Assembly: GCA_902598405.1 (NCBI GenBank)
Contig: CACKBQ010000009.1
Coordinates: 1-47,479, forward strand
Direction: 5' to 3'
Length of the DNA stretch: 47,479 nt
Source: an uncultured Pelagibacteraceae bacterium
Lineage (GTDB): Bacteria > Pseudomonadota > Alphaproteobacteria > Pelagibacterales > AG-422-B15
In this document: positions 1 through 8,591 of the stretch, piece by piece
How the letters are laid out: the number at the start of each line of letters is the position of its first letter
Numbering within the stretch: the first letter of the stretch is position 1
Translations under genes and position numbers: made by a program
The notes under the pieces: generated by a model
Told to the model about the DNA's origin: nothing
Seen by the model: only the letters and a program-made list of their open reading frames with translations
The model's database searches: none

Positions 1-72
1 ATGAAGCTGAAACGCAAATTCATAAATCAAAAATACGGCGATATCATTGAAAGCATGTATCAATCTGCTTGA
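1..72 (+). CDS. AMP-dependent acyl-CoA ligase, C-terminal end only (partial)
   Basis: Frame 1 is open from the window edge and ends at TGA 70-72, giving a 23-residue tail that contains KLKRKF and KYGDIIESMY. The pattern (T)xKLKRxxIxxKYxDxIExMY is typical of the last residues of long-chain acyl-CoA synthetases of the AMP-binding family, which often lie in Leu/Ile/Val-type ABC transporter operons. That fits the two binding-protein genes 49 nt downstream. Only the tail is visible, so the substrate cannot be judged. The in-frame ATG at position 1 is probably an internal methionine and not the start. Confidence 0.6.
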   Translation: MKLKRKFINQKYGDIIESMYQSA

Positions 73-120
73 TTTTCCTCTGTGAAATAATAAGATTTCC
101 TTTTAAATTTAAGAGGACAA

Positions 121-1296
121 ATGATGATAAGTAAGCGATTTTCAATTTTCACAATTTTATTGGCACTATTCTTAACTTTTGGCCACAATTCTTATTCTCA
201 AGGTGTTTCTGACGATGAAATCATTCTTGGCATGCATACGGATATAAGTGGACCAGTTTCTTCATTTGGAAAATATTCCGTTGAAGGTGTTCAAATGAGA
301 ATTGATGAAATTAATAAAGCAGGAGGTATTCATGGAAGAATGCTTAAAATAATTGCAGAAGATCATCAATACCAAGTTCCTAGAGCAGTTCAGGCAGCTA
401 ACAAGCTTCTAAATAAAGATAAAATATTTCTTATGGTTGCAAGTTTAGGTACGCCAATGAACAATGCTGTGTTTGAAGCTCAAGAAAAAAAGGATATACC
501 AAATTTATTCCCTCTATCATCAGCAAGATCAATGACTGATCCTTTGCATCGTTTAAAATTTGGAGCTCTTTCAAGTTATTACGATCAAATTAGAGCTGGA
601 GTTAAGTGGGCAATCAATGAGAGAGGTAAAAACAAAATTTGTGTTCTTTATCAAGATAATGATTTTGGACAAGAAACATACGAAGCCACTGTAGACCAAC
701 TTAACGAAATGGGTTTAGAGTTGCATGAAAAAGCAACTAATAAGCCAACTGATACAGATTTAACTTCTCAGATTACAAAATTAAAAAATGCAGGCTGTGA
801 AGCTGTTGCAATGGGTACGATTGTTAAAGATACAATTCTTGGCTATACAAAAGCTAGGCAGATGAAATGGGACGCATTATTTTTTGGACAGGTTGCAAGT
901 TTTCACCCTGTTATAGCATCGCAACCTGATGGGGTTACAGATGGATTTTATACATTTGCTCAATTTGATACTCCAAGTAAAGCAAATTGCTCACCTGAAA
1001 TCTGTGATTGGATTGACACCTATGAGTCGACTTTTGGTAATTCGCCAAACATAGGTTCAGCTTATGGTTATATGTATATGGATATAACTGCCAAGGCATT
1101 AGAAATTGCTGGTCGTGATTTAACTACTGACAGTTTCTTAAATGCATTAGAAAGCATCAATGATTATAAAATACCTTTTGGCGACACAATACTTTCCTGG
1201 TCTCCAGAAAAACATTTAGGTGCAAATGTTGCTTATTTATTTGAAGTTCAAAATGGCACATTTATGCAAATAGATAATAAAGAATATACATACTAA
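121..1296 (+). CDS. ABC transporter substrate-binding protein, branched-chain amino acid type (copy 1)
   Basis: Periplasmic type-I solute-binding protein of the LivJ/AmiC/UrtA group (Peripla_BP_6 fold), 391 aa. A signal peptide (residues 1-27: basic MMISKR, hydrophobic core, likely cleavage after NSYSQ) precedes the mature start, where GMHTDISGP is the usual first strand and ligand loop. The VPRAVQAANKLL and LGTPMNNA blocks are shared with the next gene. An AGAGGA Shine-Dalgarno at 112-117 suits either ATG 121 or ATG 124; 124 has the better spacing. It is the first of two tandem paralogues (junction 2 nt). The ligand is unknown; the family takes up branched-chain amino acids, amides or urea. 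The matching permeases may be the livHMG genes at 12604-15316 or lie outside the window. Confidence 0.9.
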   Translation: MMISKRFSIFTILLALFLTFGHNSYSQGVSDDEIILGMHTDISGPVSSFGKYSVEGVQMRIDEINKAGGIHGRMLKIIAEDHQYQVPRAVQAANKLLNKDKIFLMVASLGTPMNNAVFEAQEKKDIPNLFPLSSARSMTDPLHRLKFGALSSYYDQIRAGVKWAINERGKNKICVLYQDNDFGQETYEATVDQLNEMGLELHEKATNKPTDTDLTSQITKLKNAGCEAVAMGTIVKDTILGYTKARQMKWDALFFGQVASFHPVIASQPDGVTDGFYTFAQFDTPSKANCSPEICDWIDTYESTFGNSPNIGSAYGYMYMDITAKALEIAGRDLTTDSFLNALESINDYKIPFGDTILSWSPEKHLGANVAYLFEVQNGTFMQIDNKEYTY

Positions 1297-1298
1297 GA

Positions 1299-2456
1299 AT
1301 GAAAATTATTTATTATTTATTCCTTTCATTATTCCTCACTCACTTATCATTTGCTGATCAAGGGATATCTGAGAGTGAAATTCTTATTGGGATGCACACT
1401 GATCTAAGTGGCCCCGCTTCAATGATCGGAAAACAGAGCGTTGATGGCGCAAACATGAGAATTGATGAATTTAATCAAGCGGGGGGAGCTCATGGCAGAA
1501 CAATAAAATTTATTGTTGAGGACCATCAATATACCGTGCCACGAGCGGTACAAGCCGCCAATAAACTTTTAAGAAAAGATAAAATTGGATTCATGTTAGG
1601 TTCTCTTGGTACGCCAATGAACAATGCAGTGATGTCTGATCAATTGGGAATGAATGTTCCTAGTTTATTTCCTCTTACAGCTGCGCGATCAATGTTTGAA
1701 CCGTATGATCGTTTAAAGTTTACATCAGGCTCAACTTATTACGATCAGATCAGAACAGGTTTAAAATATCTTATTGAGAACAACAATCGAAAGTCTGTTT
1801 GCGTTTTATATGAAGACACTGATTTTGGTCAGGAAATAGTTGATGCTGTTGATGATCAGCTTGAAGCAATGAATATGACGCTAGTTGAGAGTGCATCTGC
1901 AAAACCCACAGATACTGATTTCACTTCTCAAATAAAAAAACTTTATAATGCGGGATGTGATTTAGTAGCTATGGGAACAATTGTTCGAACAACTATATTG
2001 CCTTTTATGAAAGCAAAGGAAATAAATTGGACAGATGTTGATTTTGTTACAACTTCGGCAAGTTATTATACAGTTGTTGCCGAACAACCAAATGGAGTCA
2101 TGAATGGGTTATACTGTTTAAACTCTGTCGTATTTCCCTATTACGATACAGCTAATGAAATTGAAAAAAAATGGTGGGATAAATTTAAGTCTATTTATGC
2201 AACAGACCCTAATACTGGAGCTATCTACGGATATATTTTTGCAGATATAGTTGTTGAAGCTATTAAAAGAGCTGGAAAAGATTTAACAGTTGATAGCTTT
2301 GTTGAAGCAATGGAAACACTTAAAGATTACGAAGACCCACTTAAACTTGGTTCAGTTACATTTAATCCTAATCAAAGACAAGGAAGTAATATTTCTTATT
2401 TCTTTCAAGTTCAAAATGAGAGATTTGAAGTAATTTCTGGGCCAATAAATTACTAA
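1299..2456 (+). CDS. ABC transporter substrate-binding protein, branched-chain amino acid type (copy 2)
   Basis: 385 aa, clearly paralogous to the preceding gene along its whole length (GMHTDLSGP, VPRAVQAANKLL, LGTPMNNA, PTDTDFTSQIKKL). Residues 1-19 form a signal peptide ending near LSFAD. It starts 2 nt after the upstream stop with no convincing Shine-Dalgarno, so translation is probably coupled. The copies differ most in the C-terminal lobe and in pocket-proximal segments (copy 1 has FGALSSYYDQIRAG, copy 2 FTSGSTYYDQIRTG). This suggests a duplication followed by divergence in ligand preference; that last point is inference. Confidence 0.9.
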   Translation: MKIIYYLFLSLFLTHLSFADQGISESEILIGMHTDLSGPASMIGKQSVDGANMRIDEFNQAGGAHGRTIKFIVEDHQYTVPRAVQAANKLLRKDKIGFMLGSLGTPMNNAVMSDQLGMNVPSLFPLTAARSMFEPYDRLKFTSGSTYYDQIRTGLKYLIENNNRKSVCVLYEDTDFGQEIVDAVDDQLEAMNMTLVESASAKPTDTDFTSQIKKLYNAGCDLVAMGTIVRTTILPFMKAKEINWTDVDFVTTSASYYTVVAEQPNGVMNGLYCLNSVVFPYYDTANEIEKKWWDKFKSIYATDPNTGAIYGYIFADIVVEAIKRAGKDLTVDSFVEAMETLKDYEDPLKLGSVTFNPNQRQGSNISYFFQVQNERFEVISGPINY

Positions 2457-2469
2457 TTACGGTAGAAAC

Positions 2470-3078
2470 TTGATAAAGAGTGCTGTCTTAATCGCAAACG
2501 GAAAAGTTTCAAAAACTGATTACGTAAAAAAGATAATAGATTGTAACGATTTTTTTATTAGTATAGACGCTAAATCAGAAAATTTAAAAGAATTAGGAGT
2601 TAAACCTAATTTAATTTTGGGTGATCTTGACTCCGCGGTAATTAATGGCCTTGATAGTCAAATAGAAGTTGTTGAATTATCCAATCAGAACAAGACTGAT
2701 TTAGAAAAATCCTTAGATTACTGCAAGGAGAATAACATTAAAAAAGTAATGATATTAGGAAGTAGCGGTTTGAGAGAAGATCATTCAATGGCAAATATTT
2801 TAATAGCCAGTACTTACTCAGATATTTTGCAGATTGAGCTGATCACAAGTTTTTATCGAATAATCTTTGTTAGAGAAAATACAAAAATAAATGCTCCAAA
2901 TGCGCCGGTATCCATTATTTCATTGTCGTCAAATAACAAAATTACGACAAGCGGTTTAAAGTATGATTTGAATAATGAAAAATTGAAATCTTTTTCTCAT
3001 GGCATAAGTAACGAAGTAAATGGAGATAACTTTACAGTGAAAGCTGAAAGTACAATTGTTGTTTTTATAGGAATTTAG
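2470..3078 (+). CDS. thiN: thiamine pyrophosphokinase
   Basis: 202 aa. It converts thiamine plus ATP to thiamine pyrophosphate. Visible signatures are the LGVKPNLILGDLDS block (metal and nucleotide-binding aspartates), NKTDLEKSLDYC, and a GSSGLREDHSMANIL block, all hallmarks of the TPK catalytic domain. The family's usual ADGGAN motif appears only as SIDAKSEN, so the thiamine-site N-terminal part is degenerate. The start is TTG 2470, 13 nt after the previous stop; no ATG fits better. It lies in an operon with two binding proteins and a flavin monooxygenase rather than with recognisable thiamine-transport genes. Confidence 0.8.
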   Translation: MIKSAVLIANGKVSKTDYVKKIIDCNDFFISIDAKSENLKELGVKPNLILGDLDSAVINGLDSQIEVVELSNQNKTDLEKSLDYCKENNIKKVMILGSSGLREDHSMANILIASTYSDILQIELITSFYRIIFVRENTKINAPNAPVSIISLSSNNKITTSGLKYDLNNEKLKSFSHGISNEVNGDNFTVKAESTIVVFIGI

Positions 3079-3080
3079 CA

Positions 3081-4211
3081 GTGAAAAAAATTGGTATAAT
3101 TGGTGGAGGCATATCTGGTCTTACCTTAGGTTGTGTTCTAAAGGGATATGGAAAAGAATGTATAATTTTCGAGAGATCAAGCACACTAAGTGAGCATGGC
3201 GCAGGCTTATCATTAACTCCCAATGCATGTAAAATACTTAATGAAATAGATATTTTAGATGGTGTTAGAGAAGAATCTTGCTCTCCTTTAGATATTGCTT
3301 GGAGAGATGACCAAGGAAATGTAATAAAAAAAGTTAATATTAGTGAATTTGGAGAAGTAATTACAACAAATAGAAAAGTCTTAATAAATAAACTTTATGA
3401 TAAATTTATTGATTTAGGTGGAGAAATAAAATTTAATTATGAGTTGTTAGATATAATAAAAGAAAAAGAATTAGTTTTTAAAAATCAGGAAAATATAAGC
3501 GTCGACTACATTGCGGGCTGTGATGGGATTAAATCTCTAATTAGAACGAACAAAATCAAAAAGGATAAAATTACTTTTTCAGGCTATGCAGCATGGAGAG
3601 GCATTGGTTCGTCTGATAGCAAAAGGATAAATATATATCTTGGTAAGAATAGCCATATTGTCTGTTACCCAATTAATGAAAAACTCGAAACAAGTTTTAT
3701 TGCAATAACGAAGAGCAAAATAAAAAATATTGAAAGTTGGAGAGCGGAGGGAAGTCATGAAGAGCTATATGAAGATTTCTCATCCTATGGAAGTTTTGTT
3801 AAATCGTTATTTCAATCTTCAAACAAAGTTTATAAATGGGGTCTATTTGATCGAAAATCTCTGAACTCTTTTTCAAATGGCAACATATCACTGTTGGGAG
3901 ACTCAGCGCATCCTATGATGCCTTTTTTAGGTCAAGGTGGCGCTATGGCATTGGAAGATGCATATATATTTGGAAATTTAGTAAACAAGTCTGATGATCT
4001 TAATTTTATAAGAAATAATTATGAGAAATTAAGGGTGGGTAGGACTAATGCAATTAAAAGATCTTCAAGATATCAGGGATATATAAATCATTTAGGAAAC
4101 CCAATTTTGAAATCACTAAGGAATTTTATGCTAAAAAATACAGATATTGCTATGCGAAGAACTAAGAACATTTATAATTATGAACCACTGAGAATTATTA
4201 ATAATTTATAA
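3081..4211 (+). CDS. FAD-dependent aromatic-ring-type monooxygenase
   Basis: 376 aa flavoprotein of the UbiH / p-hydroxybenzoate / salicylate hydroxylase family (FAD_binding_3). The N-terminal Rossmann motif GGGISG (8-13) binds the ADP of FAD. A GCDG motif lies near residue 146, and LLGDSAHPMMPFLGQGG near residue 270 is the family's second FAD motif. Such enzymes use NAD(P)H and O2 to hydroxylate small aromatic or heterocyclic substrates; the substrate here is unknown. The start is GTG 3081, 2 nt after thiN. The next gene begins 2 nt after its stop, so it lies inside a compact operon. The C-terminus is short, without extra domains. Confidence 0.85.
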   Translation: MKKIGIIGGGISGLTLGCVLKGYGKECIIFERSSTLSEHGAGLSLTPNACKILNEIDILDGVREESCSPLDIAWRDDQGNVIKKVNISEFGEVITTNRKVLINKLYDKFIDLGGEIKFNYELLDIIKEKELVFKNQENISVDYIAGCDGIKSLIRTNKIKKDKITFSGYAAWRGIGSSDSKRINIYLGKNSHIVCYPINEKLETSFIAITKSKIKNIESWRAEGSHEELYEDFSSYGSFVKSLFQSSNKVYKWGLFDRKSLNSFSNGNISLLGDSAHPMMPFLGQGGAMALEDAYIFGNLVNKSDDLNFIRNNYEKLRVGRTNAIKRSSRYQGYINHLGNPILKSLRNFMLKNTDIAMRRTKNIYNYEPLRIINNL

Positions 4212-4213
4212 GT

Positions 4214-5020
4214 ATGACTACATTGCCAGAAACAAAAGCCTGTAAAGTAAATATAGAAAATGAATGGTTAACGATTTCATTCAATCAACCAGAAAAAAGA
4301 AATGCACTAACTAGCGAATTAACTAATGATATTAAAAATATTTTTGATGCAGCACGTGATGACTTAAGCGTGAGAGGCGTCACCATGAGAGGAGAAGGGG
4401 GAATATTTTGTGCAGGAGGAGATTTAAAAATGTTCAAAACTGGTTTTCAAGGTGGAAAACAGGGTATGAAAGACGTTGAAGAGGCCAGTGCTTTAACAGG
4501 TGCGTTTTTTGATATGATAAACTCTTATCCAAAGCCAGTTGTTATGCTAGCTGAAGGTGCTGCGATGGCTGGCGGTCTCGGAATGCTTTGTGCCGGAGAT
4601 ATTGTGGTAGTAACTGAAGACTGTAAATTTGCTTTAACAGAAACTACACTAGGAATACCTCCTGCGCAAATTGCTCCTTTTGTTGCACAAAGAATTGGTT
4701 TAGCTAAAGCAAGACGCATTATGCTTACAGCAGCAAGGTTCACCGGAAAAGAAGCGTTCGAAATGGGATTAGCAGATTTTATAGCAAAGGATGCTAATGA
4801 TTTAAAAAATATTGAGTCTGATATAATCAAAGGAGTTATGAATTGTGCCCCTGGAGCAAATGCAATTACAAAAGAAATTGTCTTAGCAACAAGACATCTA
4901 GAGAGAAGTGAAATGATAGATTTTGCTGCAAAAGGTTTTGCTGAACGCATGCTAAGCGATGAAGGTAGAGAAGGCATCGCGTCTTTTATTGAGAAACGTA
5001 AACCGAAATGGTCAAAATGA
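4214..5020 (+). CDS. enoyl-CoA hydratase/isomerase family protein (methylglutaconyl-CoA hydratase-like)
   Basis: 268 aa crotonase-fold protein. The oxyanion-hole segments are GIFCAGGDLKMF and AAMAGGLGMLCAGDIV, and the second catalytic loop is ALTETTLGIPPAQIAPFVAQ. The position that carries the first catalytic Glu in classical hydratases (GGGCE) reads GGLGM, whereas Glu in LTETTLG is kept. The PPAQIAPFV stretch resembles LiuC/AtuE-type 3-methylglutaconyl-CoA hydratases more than FadB-type enzymes. Role: hydration or isomerisation of a branched unsaturated acyl-CoA, possibly in leucine or terpenoid catabolism (inference). Its stop overlaps the next start as ATGA. Confidence 0.85.
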   Translation: MTTLPETKACKVNIENEWLTISFNQPEKRNALTSELTNDIKNIFDAARDDLSVRGVTMRGEGGIFCAGGDLKMFKTGFQGGKQGMKDVEEASALTGAFFDMINSYPKPVVMLAEGAAMAGGLGMLCAGDIVVVTEDCKFALTETTLGIPPAQIAPFVAQRIGLAKARRIMLTAARFTGKEAFEMGLADFIAKDANDLKNIESDIIKGVMNCAPGANAITKEIVLATRHLERSEMIDFAAKGFAERMLSDEGREGIASFIEKRKPKWSK

Positions 5021-5844
5021 CAGATCAAAATTTAGAATTACAACAAGCTTATGATTTTTGTGATGAAAGCAATGCAGTATACAAACTATTATTATCTTTA
5101 AGTGATAGAGATTATGAAGAAAAAACTCAGTTTAAAGGCTGGAACTTTAACAACGTTATCGGGCACCTTCATGTATGGAATTATGCTGCAGATTTATCCC
5201 TTCAAGATGGAGATGATTGGAAAAACTTTGCGAATAGCGCACTTGAAATGCTTGGTAAAGGTTCAACCATGAACCAGTTTGAAGAAACTATAACTAAGGG
5301 AATTAAAGGAAGAGAATTACTAGATACTTGGAAATCATATTACGAGAAGATGACTGAACGATTTGCGGCAGCTGACCCAAAAAAGAGAGTTAAATGGATG
5401 GGTCCAGATATGAGCGCAAGATCTTCAATAAGTGCAAGACACATGGAGACATGGGCTCATGCTCAAGAGTTATATGATACGCTTGGTGTAGATAGAATTA
5501 ACGAGGATCGTATTAAAAACATAGTTGTTATTGGAAATAACACATTTAAATATTGTTTTACCATAAATAATAGAGAACTTCCTGAAGAAACTCCAAGATT
5601 AGAATTAACTGCACCATCTGGTGAAGTTTGGGAATTTAATAATCCGTCTAATGAAAATAAAATATCAGGAAAGGCTGAAGAATTTTGTCAAGTCGTTACA
5701 CAAGTAAGAAATATTGAAGATGTTAACTTGAATGTATCAGGCGATATAGCAAACGATTGGATGTCAATTGCCCAATGTTTTGCTGGCGGTGCAGAAACAC
5801 CACCCCGGCCCGGAACAAGAAAAAAGGTTACTAAGCAGTCTTAA
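5017..5844 (+). CDS. TIGR03084 family metal-binding protein (DinB / maleylpyruvate isomerase-like)
   Basis: 275 aa from ATG 5017, which forms an ATGA overlap with the upstream stop; an in-frame ATG at 5008 would add three residues. The N-terminal half is a DinB-like four-helix bundle with GHLHVWN and, near residue 140, SARHMETWAHAQELYDTLG. This is the His...Glu-x-Trp-x-His pattern that binds a divalent metal in the mycothiol-dependent maleylpyruvate isomerase superfamily. The C-terminal part is a sterol-carrier-like domain. Proteins of this type sit in acyl-CoA and aromatic catabolic operons, as here, but no reaction is established. Confidence 0.8.
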   Translation: MTDQNLELQQAYDFCDESNAVYKLLLSLSDRDYEEKTQFKGWNFNNVIGHLHVWNYAADLSLQDGDDWKNFANSALEMLGKGSTMNQFEETITKGIKGRELLDTWKSYYEKMTERFAAADPKKRVKWMGPDMSARSSISARHMETWAHAQELYDTLGVDRINEDRIKNIVVIGNNTFKYCFTINNRELPEETPRLELTAPSGEVWEFNNPSNENKISGKAEEFCQVVTQVRNIEDVNLNVSGDIANDWMSIAQCFAGGAETPPRPGTRKKVTKQS

Positions 5845-6811
5845 GTTTACTAAGTCTGTTATTAATTATTTCTTCAGCCTCATTGATTACTCTATCAATT
5901 AATTCTTTGCATGTCGGTATATCGTGAATAAGTCCAGCGACCATTCCACAACTCCAAGCCCCTGCATCCATAGTACCCTCTTGCATAATTTTTGGATAAA
6001 CACCCGCAACTTCACCGAATATATCTTGAATCTGAATATCAGCTCCAAGAGATTTTTCTTTTTCAAGTATTCGAGTAACCGCATCATTTTTTAGTACTCT
6101 TTCAGTATTTCTCAGAGGTCTCATAATCAGTTCGGTGTCAAGCTCACTTGCATTGACTAGAGCTTCTTTTACATTTTGATGAACGGGAGCTTCCTTTGTA
6201 GCAATAAAGCGGGTACCCATATTCACGCCTTCCGCTCCCATTGCAAGAGCAGCAACTAATTGTTGACCATTTCCCATACCACCAGATGCAATAAATGGAA
6301 TTTTTAATTCTTCAAATGCACGAGGTAAAAGTATCATATTAGGGATATCGTCCTCACCTGGGTGACCACCGCATTCAAAACCATCAACACTTGCAGCATC
6401 ACATCCAATTTTTTCTGCTTTTAGAGCATGCCTAACAGACGTACACTTATGTATTACTTTTATTCCAGCATCTTTAAGAAGTGGCATAAATTTTTCAGGA
6501 CTTCTTCCTGCTGTTTCTACAATTTTTACTCCACCTTTTACAATTGATTCTATATAGCCAGGGTAATCTGGGTTTGCAAAACCTGGAAGAAAAGTCAAAT
6601 TAACACCAATTGGTTTATTAGTCATATCTTTGCAACGAGCTATTTCGTTTGCAAGATCTTTTGGGCTTGCTTGAGTAAGACCTGTTATTATTCCTAAGCC
6701 TCCTGCATTAGAAACAGCAGCGGCCATTTCAGCAAAGCCAACGTAATGCATCCCGCCTTGTACAATAGGATGTTCTATATCAAACATTTCTGTAATTTTT
6801 GTTTTAATCAT
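5831..6811 (-). CDS. nitronate monooxygenase family FMN protein
   Basis: 326 aa TIM-barrel FMN enzyme (NMO, formerly 2-nitropropane dioxygenase). Seen: the N-terminal EHPIVQGGMHYVG flavin loop, DGFECGGHPGEDDIP with the candidate catalytic His, and the phosphate-binding ASGGMGNGQQLVAALAMGA followed by GTRFIATKEA. The family includes true nitronate monooxygenases and NADH:quinone reductases of the PA1024 type, and sequence alone does not separate them here. It is convergent with the preceding operon; the two coding regions overlap by 14 nt at their 3' ends, leaving no room for a separate terminator. Confidence 0.88.
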   Translation of the reverse strand: MIKTKITEMFDIEHPIVQGGMHYVGFAEMAAAVSNAGGLGIITGLTQASPKDLANEIARCKDMTNKPIGVNLTFLPGFANPDYPGYIESIVKGGVKIVETAGRSPEKFMPLLKDAGIKVIHKCTSVRHALKAEKIGCDAASVDGFECGGHPGEDDIPNMILLPRAFEELKIPFIASGGMGNGQQLVAALAMGAEGVNMGTRFIATKEAPVHQNVKEALVNASELDTELIMRPLRNTERVLKNDAVTRILEKEKSLGADIQIQDIFGEVAGVYPKIMQEGTMDAGAWSCGMVAGLIHDIPTCKELIDRVINEAEEIINNRLSKLKTA

Positions 6812-6906
6812 TGTTTTTCCCAGATTTATAAATAATTTGAGTATTAGACTTTATCGAGCTTTTTAAATCAAGCAGATTTTTCAGCTATTTATTTGAAAGG
6901 ATTATT

Positions 6907-7122
6907 ATGATTAATCGACTTAAGTGGGCTAGTACTTTTTTTATCTTGGTTGGTATTTTGCTGACTAATTTAAATATCTATCCCTTAAATATATTTGTTC
7001 ATGGAACAGGCGCAATTGGATGGACAATGGTAGGATATATGATGGCAGATCGCGCTATATTAACAAATTTTGGACTTCAAATTCCCTTGTTTATAATTGG
7101 TAATATATATCTTTTGGTATAA
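6907..7122 (+). CDS. small membrane protein (DUF6552-like)
   Basis: 71 aa with an AAAGGA Shine-Dalgarno just upstream (about 6896-6901). Two to three hydrophobic segments (about 8-26, 33-48 and 55-71) are joined by short loops, one with HGTGAIGWTMVGYMMADRA. This layout resembles a family of about 70-residue alphaproteobacterial membrane proteins that I only tentatively equate with DUF6552. It is divergent from the NMO gene and directly upstream of the DUF2237 gene (9 nt gap). Function unknown. Confidence 0.65.
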   Translation: MINRLKWASTFFILVGILLTNLNIYPLNIFVHGTGAIGWTMVGYMMADRAILTNFGLQIPLFIIGNIYLLV

Positions 7123-7131
7123 GTAATTTGT

Positions 7132-7515
7132 ATGTCTGAAAAGGAGATAGTAGTAAATATATTCGGTGATGAGATTGAAGCTTGTTGCTATGATCCAATG
7201 ACAGGATATTTTAGAGATGGTTTCTGTAACACTGACGAACATGATTATGGTAGTCATGTAGTTTGCGCAGTAATGACTGATGATTTCTTAGAATTTAGCA
7301 AATCTAAAGGAAATGACCTCTCAACACCAAGACCTGAATTCAATTTTCCTGGATTAAAAGAAGGTGATCGCTGGTGCCTTTGCGCTTTGAGATGGAAAGA
7401 GGCATATGATGCAGGTGTAGCACCAAAAGTACACCTTGAAAGTTGTCATTTAAATTCTTTAAATTTTGTTACAAAAGAACAATTAGAAGAGCACGCGGTA
7501 AATAGATTAAATTAA
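7132..7515 (+). CDS. DUF2237 family protein
   Basis: 127 aa soluble protein matching DUF2237: CCYDPMTGYFRDGFCNT, HVVCAVMTDDFLEFSKSKGN, PRPEFNFPGLKEGDRWCLCA and RWKEAYDAGVAPKVHLESCH are its conserved blocks. Six or more conserved cysteines (CC, FC, VCA, CLCA, SCH) suggest a bound metal or redox-active pairs. Length is normal for the family, which is common in proteobacteria and cyanobacteria and has no assigned reaction. Six nt separate it from the PQQ-type dehydrogenase gene, so the two are probably co-transcribed. Confidence 0.85.
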   Translation: MSEKEIVVNIFGDEIEACCYDPMTGYFRDGFCNTDEHDYGSHVVCAVMTDDFLEFSKSKGNDLSTPRPEFNFPGLKEGDRWCLCALRWKEAYDAGVAPKVHLESCHLNSLNFVTKEQLEEHAVNRLN

Positions 7516-7520
7516 TAATA

Positions 7521-8591
7521 ATGAAATTTTTTACCTCAATAATCTTTTTTTTACTCACCTTAAATTTAAATGCATCAGAATACAAATTAGAAAAAGTAAT
7601 CTCTGGTCTTAATAAGCCATGGGGCATGAGTTTTATTAACGATAATGAATTATTTCTTACACAAAAATCAGGTGAAATTTTAAAAATTAATTTAAAAACA
7701 AAAGAAGTAAAAAATTATCCTCATAATTTAAAAGTTGTTCAACCGCACTGGCAAGCTGGAATGCTCGATGTTATTTATGAAGATGGCGAGATCTTTGTCA
7801 GTTATACAGAAGACAGAGGAGATGATAAAACCAGCACGTCAATAGCTCGAGGTTTTATTGAAAACGACAGTTTTAGTGAAATAGAAAATATTTTCCAATC
7901 AGGTTCTTCATGGAACAACATCCATTGGGGATCAAGGCTAATGTTTAAAGATGGTTTATTGTATGCAAGTATTGGCGAGCGTGGTTATGGAAGTGTTGCA
8001 CAAGATCCAACCAGTTATTTTGGGAAAATGATACGAATAAATAAAGATGGAACCGCACCTAAGGATAACCCATATTCAATGAACGAAGACTGGCTACCTG
8101 AGATTTATCAAATAGGACTTAGAAACCCTCAAGGCATAATGCTCTATCCAAATGATAGTGAAATATATATTACAAATCACGGGCCAAGAGGTGGTGATTT
8201 TTTTGGAAAAGTAGAGGCAGGCACTAATTACGGTTGGGCGGATGTTGCTTGGGGAGGAATTGATTATGATGGTTCAATTATTGGAGATGGCAGTGCATGG
8301 AAAGAAGGTCTCTTAAAGCCAATATACACATGGGTTCCATCAATTGCAGTCAGTGACATGACGTTTTATGGAGGAGACTTGTTTCCTGAATTAAAAAATA
8401 AAATTTTGGTGACCAGTTTAAAAGCACAAAGATTAATTTCACTCGAATTTGACGGTAAAAAAGCAAGAAATGAAACTATATTATTTGAGAAAGTTGGTCG
8501 AGTTCGCGATGTAGAAACGAATAGTGCTGGCGAAATTTATGTTATTATTGACAACGAAGATAGTGGAATTTGGAAGCTAGTAAATAAATAA
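7521..8591 (+). CDS. PQQ-dependent aldose-sugar dehydrogenase family protein, secreted
   Basis: 356 aa six-bladed beta-propeller of the soluble glucose/sorbosone dehydrogenase group (GSDH, YliI-like). A signal peptide (1-19, ending LNLNA) sends it to the periplasm. Family blocks: LNKPWGMSF, HWGSRLMF, GKMIRINKDGT, IGLRNPQG, HGPRGGDFF, GTNYGWADVAWGG and SIAVSDMTFYGG. These oxidise aldose sugars with PQQ as cofactor. No PQQ biosynthesis genes are in the window, so the cofactor must come from elsewhere in the genome or from the medium. The stop overlaps the next start (TAATG), tying it to a string of membrane proteins. Confidence 0.85.
   Translation: MKFFTSIIFFLLTLNLNASEYKLEKVISGLNKPWGMSFINDNELFLTQKSGEILKINLKTKEVKNYPHNLKVVQPHWQAGMLDVIYEDGEIFVSYTEDRGDDKTSTSIARGFIENDSFSEIENIFQSGSSWNNIHWGSRLMFKDGLLYASIGERGYGSVAQDPTSYFGKMIRINKDGTAPKDNPYSMNEDWLPEIYQIGLRNPQGIMLYPNDSEIYITNHGPRGGDFFGKVEAGTNYGWADVAWGGIDYDGSIIGDGSAWKEGLLKPIYTWVPSIAVSDMTFYGGDLFPELKNKILVTSLKAQRLISLEFDGKKARNETILFEKVGRVRDVETNSAGEIYVIIDNEDSGIWKLVNK

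Noticed and set aside
4525-5028. A 167-codon minus-strand frame opposite the enoyl-CoA hydratase gene
   Set aside because: It is fully antisense to a gene with clear family motifs, has no ribosome site and low-complexity composition.
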